The notes under the pieces were generated by a model. It made no database searches. It was not told where the DNA came from and worked only from the letters and a program-made list of their open reading frames with translations. A DNA stretch of 50,308 nt from contig CAZDXJ010000010.1 in assembly GCA_964509475.1 (NCBI GenBank), positions 1 through 50,308 on the forward strand, written 5' to 3'. Positions 34,220 to 42,046 of this stretch are shown in pieces. A program made the translations under genes and the position numbers. The DNA comes from CAZDXJ01 sp964509475 (GTDB lineage: Bacteria; Pseudomonadota; Gammaproteobacteria; Methylococcales; Methylomonadaceae). The stretch's first letter is position 1; the number at the start of each line of letters is the position of its first letter.

Positions 34220-35215
34220 ATGACGACGGAAACAAGTCCCGATATCAATTCTACGCAAACTGCTTTATACCAACTTAAAACCTATATCAGTGAACACATT
34301 ATCGGCCAGCAGGTTCTGGTTGAACGGTTGCTGATTGCCTTGCTGTCGAACGGTCATCTGCTGGTTGAAGGTGCGCCGGGTCTGGCCAAAACCCGTGCCA
34401 TTAACATTTTAAGCCAGGGTATCGAAGCCGATTTTCAGCGTATTCAGTTTACCCCGGATTTATTGCCGGCCGATTTGACCGGCACCGAAATTTACCGCCC
34501 CCAACAAGCCCAGTTCGAATTTCAACGCGGGCCGTTGTTTCATAATCTGATTCTGGCCGATGAAATTAACCGGTCGCCGGCCAAGGTGCAGTCGGCGTTG
34601 CTGGAAGCGATGGCGGAACGGCAGATTAGCGTGGGCAGCGCCAGCTATGCGCTGCCAGCGTTGTTTCTGGTTATGGCAACGCAAAACCCGATTGAGCAGG
34701 AGGGCACTTATCCGTTGCCGGAAGCACAACTGGATCGGTTCATGCTGCATGTCAAAATTGATTATCCGCAGGCCGAACATGAAAAACAGATTTTACGTCT
34801 GAACCGTAACGAGGCCCGTTTTCAGGACAGCGGCAGAAAACAGGATTTTACCCCGCTGAGTCAACAGACCCTGTTTGAGGCACGCCGGCAAATACTGGAT
34901 GTTTATATGGCGGACAGCCTGGAGGAATATTTGTTGCAACTGGTTTTGGCAACGCGTAACCCCGCTGCTTATGGTGACGATTTGGCCGGTTGGGTGCAGT
35001 ATGGCGCCAGTCCCCGCGCCACCATCGCCCTGGATCGTTGTGCCCGGGCCAAGGCCTGGCTGCAACAGCGTGATTATGTCGGCCCGGAGGATATCCAGGA
35101 TATTGCCCTGGATGTGCTGCGCCACCGTTTGATTTTGTCCTATGAAGCCGAGGCCGAAGGGATCAGCACGGACGAAGTGATCCGGCAGCTTATTTCCCGA
35201 ATCGCTGTGCCTTGA
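34220..35215 (+). CDS. moxR: MoxR-family AAA+ ATPase
   Basis: Chaperone-like AAA+ ATPase of 331 residues. Walker A is GAPGLAKT, Walker B LILADEINR, followed by sensor 1 VMATQNPIEQEGTYPLPEAQLDRF and the arginine-rich YGASPRATIALDRCARA. MoxR proteins work with the VWA proteins encoded next, probably remodelling or metallating partner complexes; in methylotrophs the founding member acts on methanol dehydrogenase. Here the genes downstream are of the Bat type, so the client is unknown. It is the first gene of a seven-gene operon. Confidence 0.93.
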   Translation: MTTETSPDINSTQTALYQLKTYISEHIIGQQVLVERLLIALLSNGHLLVEGAPGLAKTRAINILSQGIEADFQRIQFTPDLLPADLTGTEIYRPQQAQFEFQRGPLFHNLILADEINRSPAKVQSALLEAMAERQISVGSASYALPALFLVMATQNPIEQEGTYPLPEAQLDRFMLHVKIDYPQAEHEKQILRLNRNEARFQDSGRKQDFTPLSQQTLFEARRQILDVYMADSLEEYLLQLVLATRNPAAYGDDLAGWVQYGASPRATIALDRCARAKAWLQQRDYVGPEDIQDIALDVLRHRLILSYEAEAEGISTDEVIRQLISRIAVP

Positions 35216-35217
35216 CG

Positions 35218-36105
35218 ATGCCAGAACAGCTCACTTCCCAACGGATTCAGATTTCTATCAAGAGTCTGCTTGATCTGGCGCAGAGCGCTATGGCTCTGAA
35301 ACCACGCCGGTTGTGGATAAAGGCACGCAATAGCGGTGGTTATGCGTCGAACATGAAAGGCCGGGGTATGGAGTTTGATGAATCCCGTGTTTATCAGCCA
35401 GGTGATGATATCCGTAATATCGATTGGCGGGTTAGTGCGCGTACTGGCAAAACGCATACCAAGGTGTACCGGGAGGAACGCGAGCGGCCTGTTTTTATCT
35501 CGGTCGATAAACGTCCGGCCATGCAGTTTGCCACCCGAGGCGTATTCAAATTTGTCCAGGCTGCGCGGCTTGCGGCTTTGTTGGCCTGGATGGCGCAGAA
35601 ACAGGGCGATCGGGTCGGCGGGCAGGTTTATACGCAGGCAAGCTGTATGGAACTGAAACCACAAAATGGCCGTCAGGCGGTGCTGCATTTTTTTCACGCC
35701 TTGTTACAGGCATCGGACAGTGACGGTGATGCGCTCGATCTGGCTCAGGTGACAGCACGCTTAAGCCGCCATGTGCGCCCCGGCAGTCTGGTTTATTTGA
35801 TCAGTGATTTTCGTGGCTTCGATCAGCTGTGCGAGACCCATATTGCCAAAATGGCTTTGCATTGTGATGTCGTGTTGGTGCATGTGTTCGATCCATTGGA
35901 AGCCTGTTTGCCGGCACGGGGACGTTACCGTTTTACCGATGGCCGGCGTGATGTCATGGTAGATAGTGGCGATCGGCAGCGGTTTTTGTTGTATCAACAG
36001 CATTTTCAACAACACCAGGCCGCGCTGAAAAATCTGGTTAAAAAACGGCGCCTGGGGTTTATTCAATGTCGCACCAATCAGGACCCCGTTCAGGTTTTGC
36101 AATGA
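35218..36105 (+). CDS. DUF58 protein of the MoxR/Bat operon
   Basis: The 295 residues contain the DUF58 core SGGYASNMKGRGMEFDESRVYQPGDDIRNIDWRVSAR and KVYREERERPVFISVD, then a VWA-like fold with LVYLISDFRGFD. DUF58 proteins almost always accompany MoxR ATPases; the biochemical role is not established. The ATG at 35218 comes two bases after the moxR stop, and the stop overlaps the next gene as ATGA. Confidence 0.9.
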   Translation: MPEQLTSQRIQISIKSLLDLAQSAMALKPRRLWIKARNSGGYASNMKGRGMEFDESRVYQPGDDIRNIDWRVSARTGKTHTKVYREERERPVFISVDKRPAMQFATRGVFKFVQAARLAALLAWMAQKQGDRVGGQVYTQASCMELKPQNGRQAVLHFFHALLQASDSDGDALDLAQVTARLSRHVRPGSLVYLISDFRGFDQLCETHIAKMALHCDVVLVHVFDPLEACLPARGRYRFTDGRRDVMVDSGDRQRFLLYQQHFQQHQAALKNLVKKRRLGFIQCRTNQDPVQVLQ

Positions 36106-36572
36106 ATCCAGCCGAGTTGCCGTTGAAAGACATTCATCCACCGGCAGGCATAGGCTGGTGGCCGCCTGCGCCGGGTTGGTGGTTGCTGCTTGTGTTATTA
36201 ACGGCTCTGATTTTAGGGGGGTGGCGGCTTTATAAACGCTGGCGCCGCAAGATGGCCATCAAGGTTGCGCTCCACCTGTTGCGGGAATTACAGCGGGATA
36301 AACAGCGTAATGCACATGAACAATTATGTGCCTTGTCAACCTTGCTGCGGCGGGTGGCGATCAGTTGTCATCCGCGCACTCAAGTCGCCGCCTTGACGGG
36401 ACAAGCCTGGCTGGAGTTTCTTGATCAGGGGATGCCGGATCAACCTTTTAGCCGGGGCATTGGCCGGATTTTGGAGGATGGGCCGTATCGGCAAGCGGAA
36501 TCTGTCGAAGTGGTGGAAATGGCGGCATTGCTTGAACTTTGTGAACATTGGCTGCGGCAACTGAAGGAGTGA
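36102..36572 (+). CDS. DUF4381 membrane protein of the Bat operon
   Basis: A 156-residue protein starting MNPAELPLKDIHPPAGIGWW, with one membrane helix (PGWWLLLVLLTALILGGWRLY) and a basic cytoplasmic tail (KRWRRKMAIKVALHLLRELQ). This layout, and the place between DUF58 and VWA genes, are those of DUF4381. Probably an accessory to the VWA membrane complex. Confidence 0.85.
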   Translation: MNPAELPLKDIHPPAGIGWWPPAPGWWLLLVLLTALILGGWRLYKRWRRKMAIKVALHLLRELQRDKQRNAHEQLCALSTLLRRVAISCHPRTQVAALTGQAWLEFLDQGMPDQPFSRGIGRILEDGPYRQAESVEVVEMAALLELCEHWLRQLKE

Positions 36573-36577
36573 CCGGC

Positions 36578-37558
36578 ATGATCCATTTTGCCTGGCCTTG
36601 GTTAGGTCTGTTGCTGCCGTTGCCCTGGCTAGTGCGGCGTTTTCTTCCAGCCCGGACAAGGCAACAACAAGCGGCTTTGCGGGTTCCGTTTCTGGAAGAT
36701 TTTGCCGATGTTGCCGATGCCAGGGTACTGCGGCGTGATCAATGGCCGTTGTGGTTGGCGGTGGTGGCCTGGTGTTTGTTGATAGTGTCCGTTATGCGGC
36801 CGCAATGGTTGGGGGAGCCGATAGAACAGGCCATCAGCGGCCGGGACTTGATGCTGGCGGTGGATTTGTCCGGCAGTATGGAGGAACGTGATTTTGTCAT
36901 TAAGGATCAGCGTGTGGATCGGTTGACGGCGACCCAATGGGTGGCACGTTCGTTTATTGAGCGCCGGGTTGGTGATCGTATTGGTTTGATTTTATTTGGC
37001 ACACAACCTTATTTGCAGGTGCCGTTGACGTTTGATCGCAAAACCGTCGTTACCTTGCTGGATGAGGCGGTCACACGTTTGGCCGGTGAAAGCACCGCCA
37101 TTGGCGATGCGATTGGCCTGGCGGTGAAAAAACTGCGCCGTCAGCAAGCTGACAGCCGGGTTTTGATTCTGCTCACCGATGGCGCCAATACCGCAGGTGA
37201 GGTAAGTCCACTGAAAGCGGCTGATCTGGCCGCTGAAAATCATTTGAAAATTTATACCATAGGCATTGGCGCGGATGAAATGCTGGTGCGCAGCTTTTTT
37301 GGCACCCGGCGGGTTAATCCATCCGCTGACCTGGATGAGTCCACATTGCGTGCCATTGCTGAAAAAACCGGTGGCCGTTATTTTCGTGCCCACGATACCG
37401 GGGAACTGGAGCGGATTTACCGGCTGCTGGATGAACTGGAACCGGTGGTCAAGGATCAACGTTATTTCCGACCCCGGCGCGAACTCTATCCCTGGCCGCT
37501 GAGTGTGGCTTTGTTGCTGGCAACGGTTTTGTCGATATACAGAATGCGTGTTTTATGA
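36578..37558 (+). CDS. batA: BatA-like VWA domain membrane protein
   Basis: The 326 residues have an N-terminal helix (MIHFAWPWLGLLLPLPWLV), a second near residue 65 (WPLWLAVVAWCLLIVSVM), a von Willebrand A domain with the MIDAS motif DLSGSMEERDF and LLTDGANTAGEV, and a C-terminal helix. VWA domains bind a divalent metal and a partner protein; Bat proteins are linked to oxygen tolerance (aerotolerance). Preceded by AAGGAG at 36563-36568. It overlaps batB by four bases. Confidence 0.9.
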   Translation: MIHFAWPWLGLLLPLPWLVRRFLPARTRQQQAALRVPFLEDFADVADARVLRRDQWPLWLAVVAWCLLIVSVMRPQWLGEPIEQAISGRDLMLAVDLSGSMEERDFVIKDQRVDRLTATQWVARSFIERRVGDRIGLILFGTQPYLQVPLTFDRKTVVTLLDEAVTRLAGESTAIGDAIGLAVKKLRRQQADSRVLILLTDGANTAGEVSPLKAADLAAENHLKIYTIGIGADEMLVRSFFGTRRVNPSADLDESTLRAIAEKTGGRYFRAHDTGELERIYRLLDELEPVVKDQRYFRPRRELYPWPLSVALLLATVLSIYRMRVL

Positions 37559-38547
37559 ATGGTTCGGAATTTCATTTTATACGGCCGGATTGGTTGTGGG
37601 CCTTGATTCCCTATACCCTGCTGGCTATCAGGATGTTCAAACACACAAGCCATACCAGGCATTGGGCCTCGGTTTGTGATGCCGAATTATTGCCTTATAT
37701 TTTGCAACAACCTGCACTCCGGCAATCGTCCGGGCCGGTAGCTGGTGTTGCTTTGGCTCTATTGCTGGTCATTTTTGCCCTGGCCGGGCCGACCTGGAAA
37801 CGGTTGCCGGTACCGGTATTTCGTAATGATTCGGCCTGGGTTATCGTTCTCGATTTATCACGTTCGATGCTGGCCGCCGATATCCGGCCAGACCGGTTGC
37901 AGCGTGCCCGTTACAAAATTGCCGATTTGCTGAAACAGCGCAAGGATGGGCAAACCGCGTTACTGGTTTATGCCGGTGATGCCTTTACGGTGGCACCATT
38001 GACCGAAGATACAGCAACCATCAACGCCCAACTTGCGGCCTTGACACCGGACATCATGCCGGTGCAAGGTTCCCATGCGGCGCCGGCTTTGCAGCAGGCG
38101 GTGCGCTTATTCAAACAGGCCGGTTTGCAACAAGGACATATTCTTCTGGTGACGGATGGGGTTGACCTGGATGCCGTTTTGCCGGTTGCTAAACAGCTAT
38201 CACCGTATCGTTTGTCGGTTCTGGCGGTGGGTACCGAAGCCGGGGCGCCAGTCAAATTGCCAGGAGGTGGTTTTTTGAAAGACCCGGACGGGACTATCAT
38301 CGTGCCAAAATTACAGACCCGGGGTTTACGGAAACTGGCGCAGGCAGGCGGCGGTTTGTTTCAGCTTATAAGCGCCGACGATCGCGATATACAGGCTCTG
38401 CTACGGACTATGGAGCCGCAAACAGGTTTGCAACAAAGCGGGCCGCAAGAAGATTTTCTGCTCGATCAATGGCAGGATGAAGGACCCTGGTTGTTATTGG
38501 TTTTGCTGCCCCTGGCGGCTTCGGCGTTTAGAAAGGGGGAGTTATGA
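37555..38547 (+). CDS. batB: BatB-like VWA domain membrane protein
   Basis: Paralogue of the preceding gene: 330 residues, N-terminal helix, helix around SSGPVAGVALALLLVIFALAG, a VWA domain with MIDAS DLSRSMLAADIRPDRL and LLVTDGVDLDAV, and a C-terminal helix (GPWLLLVLLPLAASAF). Overlaps batA and batC by four bases each, so all three are translationally coupled. Likely paired with BatA in the membrane. Confidence 0.9.
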   Translation: MNGSEFHFIRPDWLWALIPYTLLAIRMFKHTSHTRHWASVCDAELLPYILQQPALRQSSGPVAGVALALLLVIFALAGPTWKRLPVPVFRNDSAWVIVLDLSRSMLAADIRPDRLQRARYKIADLLKQRKDGQTALLVYAGDAFTVAPLTEDTATINAQLAALTPDIMPVQGSHAAPALQQAVRLFKQAGLQQGHILLVTDGVDLDAVLPVAKQLSPYRLSVLAVGTEAGAPVKLPGGGFLKDPDGTIIVPKLQTRGLRKLAQAGGGLFQLISADDRDIQALLRTMEPQTGLQQSGPQEDFLLDQWQDEGPWLLLVLLPLAASAFRKGEL

Positions 38548-39714
38548 ACCGGCATGGGCTTATTGTTTATTTAATGATCGGTTTGTCCGGCTGGCCTGTC
38601 AATGCTTTGGCTCTGAACTGGGAAGACCTGTGGCAGAACCCCGAACAGCAGGCACAAACCGCTTACCGGCAACAGAAATTCACGCAAGCGGCCAGGCAAT
38701 TTCAAAATCCTGAATGGCGGGCGGCGGCGCAATATAAAGCTGGAAATTATCAGCAGGTTATCGAGACCCTGGCCGGTATTAAGACAGCCGACGCGCTTTA
38801 TAACAAAGGCAATGCCTATGCCCGGTTGGGGCAATTTCAGAAAGCGCTTCAGGCTTATGAGCAGGCCTTGAAAATACAGCCGGATCACAAGGATGCTGAA
38901 TTTAACAAAGCTTTGATTGAAAAAGAGCTGGAGAAACAGCAGCAGCAAAAGGAACAAGAACAACAAGAACAAGAACAAGAACAAGAACAAGAACAAGAAC
39001 AACAACAAGAACAACAAGAACAACAAGAACAACAAGAACAACAAGAACAACAAGANNNNNNNNNNNNNNNNNNNNNNNNNNNNNNNNNNNNNNNNNNNNN
39101 NNNNNNNNNNNNNNNNNNNNNNNNNNNNNNNNNNNNNNNNNNNNNNNNNNNNNNNGAACAACAAGAACAACAAGAACAACAAGAACAACAAGAACAACAA
39201 NNNNNNNNNNNNNNNNNNNNNNNNNNNNNNNNNNNNNNNNNNNNNNNNNNNNNNNNNNNNNNNNNNNNNNNNNNNNNNNNNNNNNNNNNNNNNNNNNNNN
39301 GAACAACAAGAACAACAAGGACAACAAGAACAACAAGGACAACAAGGACAACAAGAACAACAAGAACAACAAGGACAACAAGAACAACAAGGACAACAAG
39401 GACAACAAGGACAACAAGGACAAAATAATTCCGATCCGAAAAATACAGGGCAGCCGGAAAATTCTCAGGTTCACGAATCTTCCCCGGCGGATGCAGCTCA
39501 AACCGAACAGGAAAATGCGATGGGCGGCGAGCCGCAAGCGGACAGGGAAGCCGAACCACAAATATCCGGTAAACCCGAGGATGAGACGCAGCAGGCCAAT
39601 GAGCAGTGGTTAAAACGGATACCGGATGATCCTGCGGGTCTGTTAAGAAGAAAATTCGCTTATCAATATCAACAACGTCAACGAACACCACAAGATTCGC
39701 AAACACCCTGGTAA
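38544..39714 (+). CDS. batC: BatC-like TPR protein with a long EQQ/GQQ repeat (sequence gapped)
   Basis: Starts with a signal peptide/anchor (GLIVYLMIGLSGWPVNALA), then TPR units (ALYNKGNAYARLGQFQKALQAYEQALKIQPDH). A long Gln/Glu-rich tract begins near residue 137, with EQQ then GQQ units, ending in a conserved tail LKRIPDDPAGLLRRKFAYQYQQRQR typical of BatC-type TPR proteins. Two runs of exactly 100 N (39056-39155, 39201-39300) lie in the tract. The second shifts the apparent frame by one, so the reading frame of the tail (ending TAA 39712-39714) does not match the start on paper. This is a gap artefact, not evidence of a frameshift. Confidence 0.8.
38952..39423 (+). repeat. Tandem GAACAACAA / GGACAACAA minisatellite within batC, with two assembly gaps
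   Basis: The tract starts with GAACAA 6-mers mixed with GAACAACAA 9-mers, then runs as 9-mers, and near the 3' end shifts to mixed GAACAACAA and GGACAACAA units (E to G changes). All unit lengths are multiples of three, so length changes keep the frame. The gaps of 100 N are placeholders: true length is unknown. Confidence 0.9.
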
Positions 39715-39718
39715 TGTG

Positions 39719-41503
39719 ATGTATAAAAAACATTTAGACAAACCTGGCCGCGAAACCGATATACTTTTCTGTCGCAGTCAGGCCGGTGAAAACAAGGTTA
39801 ATTCAGACGCCTGGCAAGCAAGGGTTTGTTTTTACCGGCGAATTTTGCTTTTATTGATCTTGGTTTGGTTTGCAGATCCGATAGGGGCGGCTGCGATAAA
39901 ATTACATGTGAACCGTGATCCGGTATCGGTTAATGAATCGCTGCAACTGGTTTTTGAATCGGCGCAACAACCCGATCAGGAGCCGGATTTCAGCCCGGTG
40001 GCCAGGGACTTCGATATTTTGTCTGAGCAGCGCAGCAGTAATGTGTCCATGCTAAATGGCACGGTCAGCAAACAATATACCTGGACATTGACGGTGATGC
40101 CCAAACACGCGGGGGTGTTGACCGTTCCGGCCATCCGTTTTGGAAGCGAGCAAAGCCCGGCCCGGGACATTAGCGTGCAACCCGCACAAGCGAGCCGTTC
40201 AGCACCGGCCGGACAAGCCTTGCTTCTGACTGTGGAGGCGCAGCCGGAGGATCCTTATGTGCAGCAGCAAGTGATTTATACGGTCAAGTTGTATCACCGG
40301 GTGGGTATTGTACAAGCCAGTTTGACCGAACCGGAAGCCGATAATGCAGTGATTGAGAAATTGGCTGAAGATAAAAATTATCACAGCCGCTTGAACGGTT
40401 TTGATTACACCGTCACCGAGCGCAAGTATGCCATTTTTCCGCAACAAAGCGGTACGTTGCAAATTGCCCCTCTCAATCTGACCGCCCGGCTGGTTCAAGG
40501 CGGCCAGGGTCGATCACGGTTTAACGGATTTTTTGGAACCCAGGCAACCTACACCCGCCGTATTCAGTCCAAGTCAATCCGCTTGCAGGTAAAATCGGTG
40601 CCGGATGCTTTCAAGGGTAAATACTGGCTGCCGGCCCGTCAGATTGAGCTTCAGGAACAATGGTCGGGCGATGTGAGCCGAATGCGGGTGGGTGAACCTT
40701 TGACCCGAACCCTCACCTTAATTGCAAAAGGTACAACCGTCAGTCAGCTGCCGGCAATAAACACCCGTGCAAGCGATCAGCAAACGGCATTGAAAAGCTA
40801 TCCCGACCAGCCGGTGTTAAAAGAGCTAAAGGAGAGCAGTGGTATTGTTGCCCAGCGTGAGCAGAAGATTGCCTTTATTGCTACCAAGGCAGGAGTCTAC
40901 CGGTTGCCGGCAATTGAGATTCCCTGGTGGAATACCCAAACCCAACAAAGGGAAATTGTCAGGCTTGCTGGCAAAACACTAACGGTTTTAGCGCCTTCCA
41001 GCAAGCCTGAGTCGGTAACACCAGCGCCGCCGGATTCTGAACAAATGAAAACTGCGGCGGCTTCGGCTGTATTCGATTCATCGGCAAGCTGGATGTGGGT
41101 TGCGGTATTTTTGGGTTGTGGCTGGTTACTGACCGTGCTTTACTTTTTGAGTCGGCGAGGCGTTGCCAAATCTGCTGATAAGAGGCCTGAGCGAAATCGA
41201 GGCAGTGATATGAGCCAACTGAAACAAGCGTGCAAAAATAATGACGCTTTGGCGGCCAAAAACAGTCTGCTCATTTGGGGGCGGCAGCAATTCGGTGTGT
41301 CCAGCCTTGCTGCGCTTGCAAGCTATTGTGATAAAACCCTGGCTGAACAGATCCGGGTGCTCAACCGCTGCCTTTATGCCCCCGGCGCTGGGCAATGGAA
41401 TAGCGGTAAGGCGCTCTGGCAGGCCTTCAGGCACAAGCGCGGCCCGGGATCCCAACAAAGAGAGCATGATAGCGACGTGTTGCAGCCGTTATATAAATCC
41501 TGA
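39719..41503 (+). CDS. batD: BatD-like oxygen tolerance protein
   Basis: Last gene of the operon, 594 residues. A hydrophobic segment (RRILLLLILVWFADPIGAAA, about residues 40-59) precedes a long beta-rich periplasmic region with the BatD pattern (NRDPVSVNESLQLVFES, YTWTLTVMPKHAGVLTVPAI, QVIYTVKLYHRVGIVQASL, IPWWNTQTQQREIV) and a single C-terminal helix (SWMWVAVFLGCGWLLTVLYFLS) with a short cytoplasmic tail. The roughly 40 residues before the signal segment are unusual, so the true start may be further in. Confidence 0.85.
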   Translation: MYKKHLDKPGRETDILFCRSQAGENKVNSDAWQARVCFYRRILLLLILVWFADPIGAAAIKLHVNRDPVSVNESLQLVFESAQQPDQEPDFSPVARDFDILSEQRSSNVSMLNGTVSKQYTWTLTVMPKHAGVLTVPAIRFGSEQSPARDISVQPAQASRSAPAGQALLLTVEAQPEDPYVQQQVIYTVKLYHRVGIVQASLTEPEADNAVIEKLAEDKNYHSRLNGFDYTVTERKYAIFPQQSGTLQIAPLNLTARLVQGGQGRSRFNGFFGTQATYTRRIQSKSIRLQVKSVPDAFKGKYWLPARQIELQEQWSGDVSRMRVGEPLTRTLTLIAKGTTVSQLPAINTRASDQQTALKSYPDQPVLKELKESSGIVAQREQKIAFIATKAGVYRLPAIEIPWWNTQTQQREIVRLAGKTLTVLAPSSKPESVTPAPPDSEQMKTAAASAVFDSSASWMWVAVFLGCGWLLTVLYFLSRRGVAKSADKRPERNRGSDMSQLKQACKNNDALAAKNSLLIWGRQQFGVSSLAALASYCDKTLAEQIRVLNRCLYAPGAGQWNSGKALWQAFRHKRGPGSQQREHDSDVLQPLYKS

Positions 41504-41702
41504 TGCCAAACAGACACAGCCATTAAGTAATTTGTTTTGTTGAATTTAGCCAGGACTTACGCACTATAAATAACTTATTGCTTTACAAGAACAAAAATCA
41601 CAAAGAGGTTTTATAAAAACCCGGTTTTTCAAGTTCTGATCGACCCTTGAAGCTGTCATTCTGCACATCGCAAATTTCGCTCCTCTTTGCAAGAATTGTC
41701 TG

Positions 41703-41824
41703 GGTTCTTCCCGATTTCGTGGGCTAAACCCTATATTTGGCACTCGTTTGGGTGTAGGGGCGTATTGCAATACGCCCCTACGCTGAACAAGTAGTGGTTA
41801 CCCCACAAAAAATCGGGAAGAGCC
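41703..41824. mobile_element. 122-bp non-autonomous element with a 28-bp internal palindrome; possibly ISL3-like
   Basis: Left end GGTTCTTCCCGATTT (41703-41717) and right end AAATCGGGAAGAGCC (41810-41824) are inverted repeats with one mismatch, extending imperfectly into GTGGG/CCCAC. Flanking 8-mers ATTGTCTG (41695-41702) and ATTGTTTT (41825-41832) match at 6 of 8 positions, compatible with an aged 8-bp duplication. The centre (41754-41781) is a perfect 28-bp palindrome of the form GTAGGGGCGTATTG and its complement. The family guess (ISL3) comes from the GGxTCTTC end and the 8-bp duplication and is weak. Confidence 0.6.
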
Positions 41825-41910
41825 ATTGTTTTAAACACCCCGTCCATATTTTGTTTGAAGGATAGTTTGTTTCATTTTGTCAATGCGTAACCCCTATTAG
41901 CGATGGAGAG

Positions 41911-41932
41911 GTAGGTGCGGATTTATCCGCAC
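41911..41932 (+). repeat. REP-like hairpin, GTAGG-GTGCGGAT family, copy 2
   Basis: Same 22 bases as 25216-25237 (GTAGG, then GTGCGGAT-TT-ATCCGCAC overlapping at the G). It stands alone in the batD-topA gap. A degenerate relative is at 46120-46142 in the dprA-LysM gap. Confidence 0.6.
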
Positions 41933-42046
41933 GCTGCGAATTTGTTGCGCCGACATTTAACTCGCATTATGGCCGTGATACCAAACAGACTCTACTCAGG
42001 CGGCTTTTGACGATATTTGTAAGTGTGCAGAGCAAAAAAGCATGAC

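Larger units (their letters stand above)
41504..42046. other. Non-coding batD-topA interval rich in palindromes
   Basis: No gene is visible; short reading frames are not supported. It contains CCAGGACTTACGCA near 41551, a motif often seen near IS ends, the small element at 41703-41824 and a REP-like hairpin at 41911-41932. Both flanking genes end here (convergent). Confidence 0.45.

Noticed and set aside
38952..39423. CRISPR array
   Set aside because: Units of 6 and 9 bp are contiguous, without spacers, and encode a Gln-rich linker inside batC.
38544..39714. Frameshifted batC pseudogene
   Set aside because: The frame change falls exactly at a 100-N placeholder whose true length is unknown, so it is an artefact of the gap.
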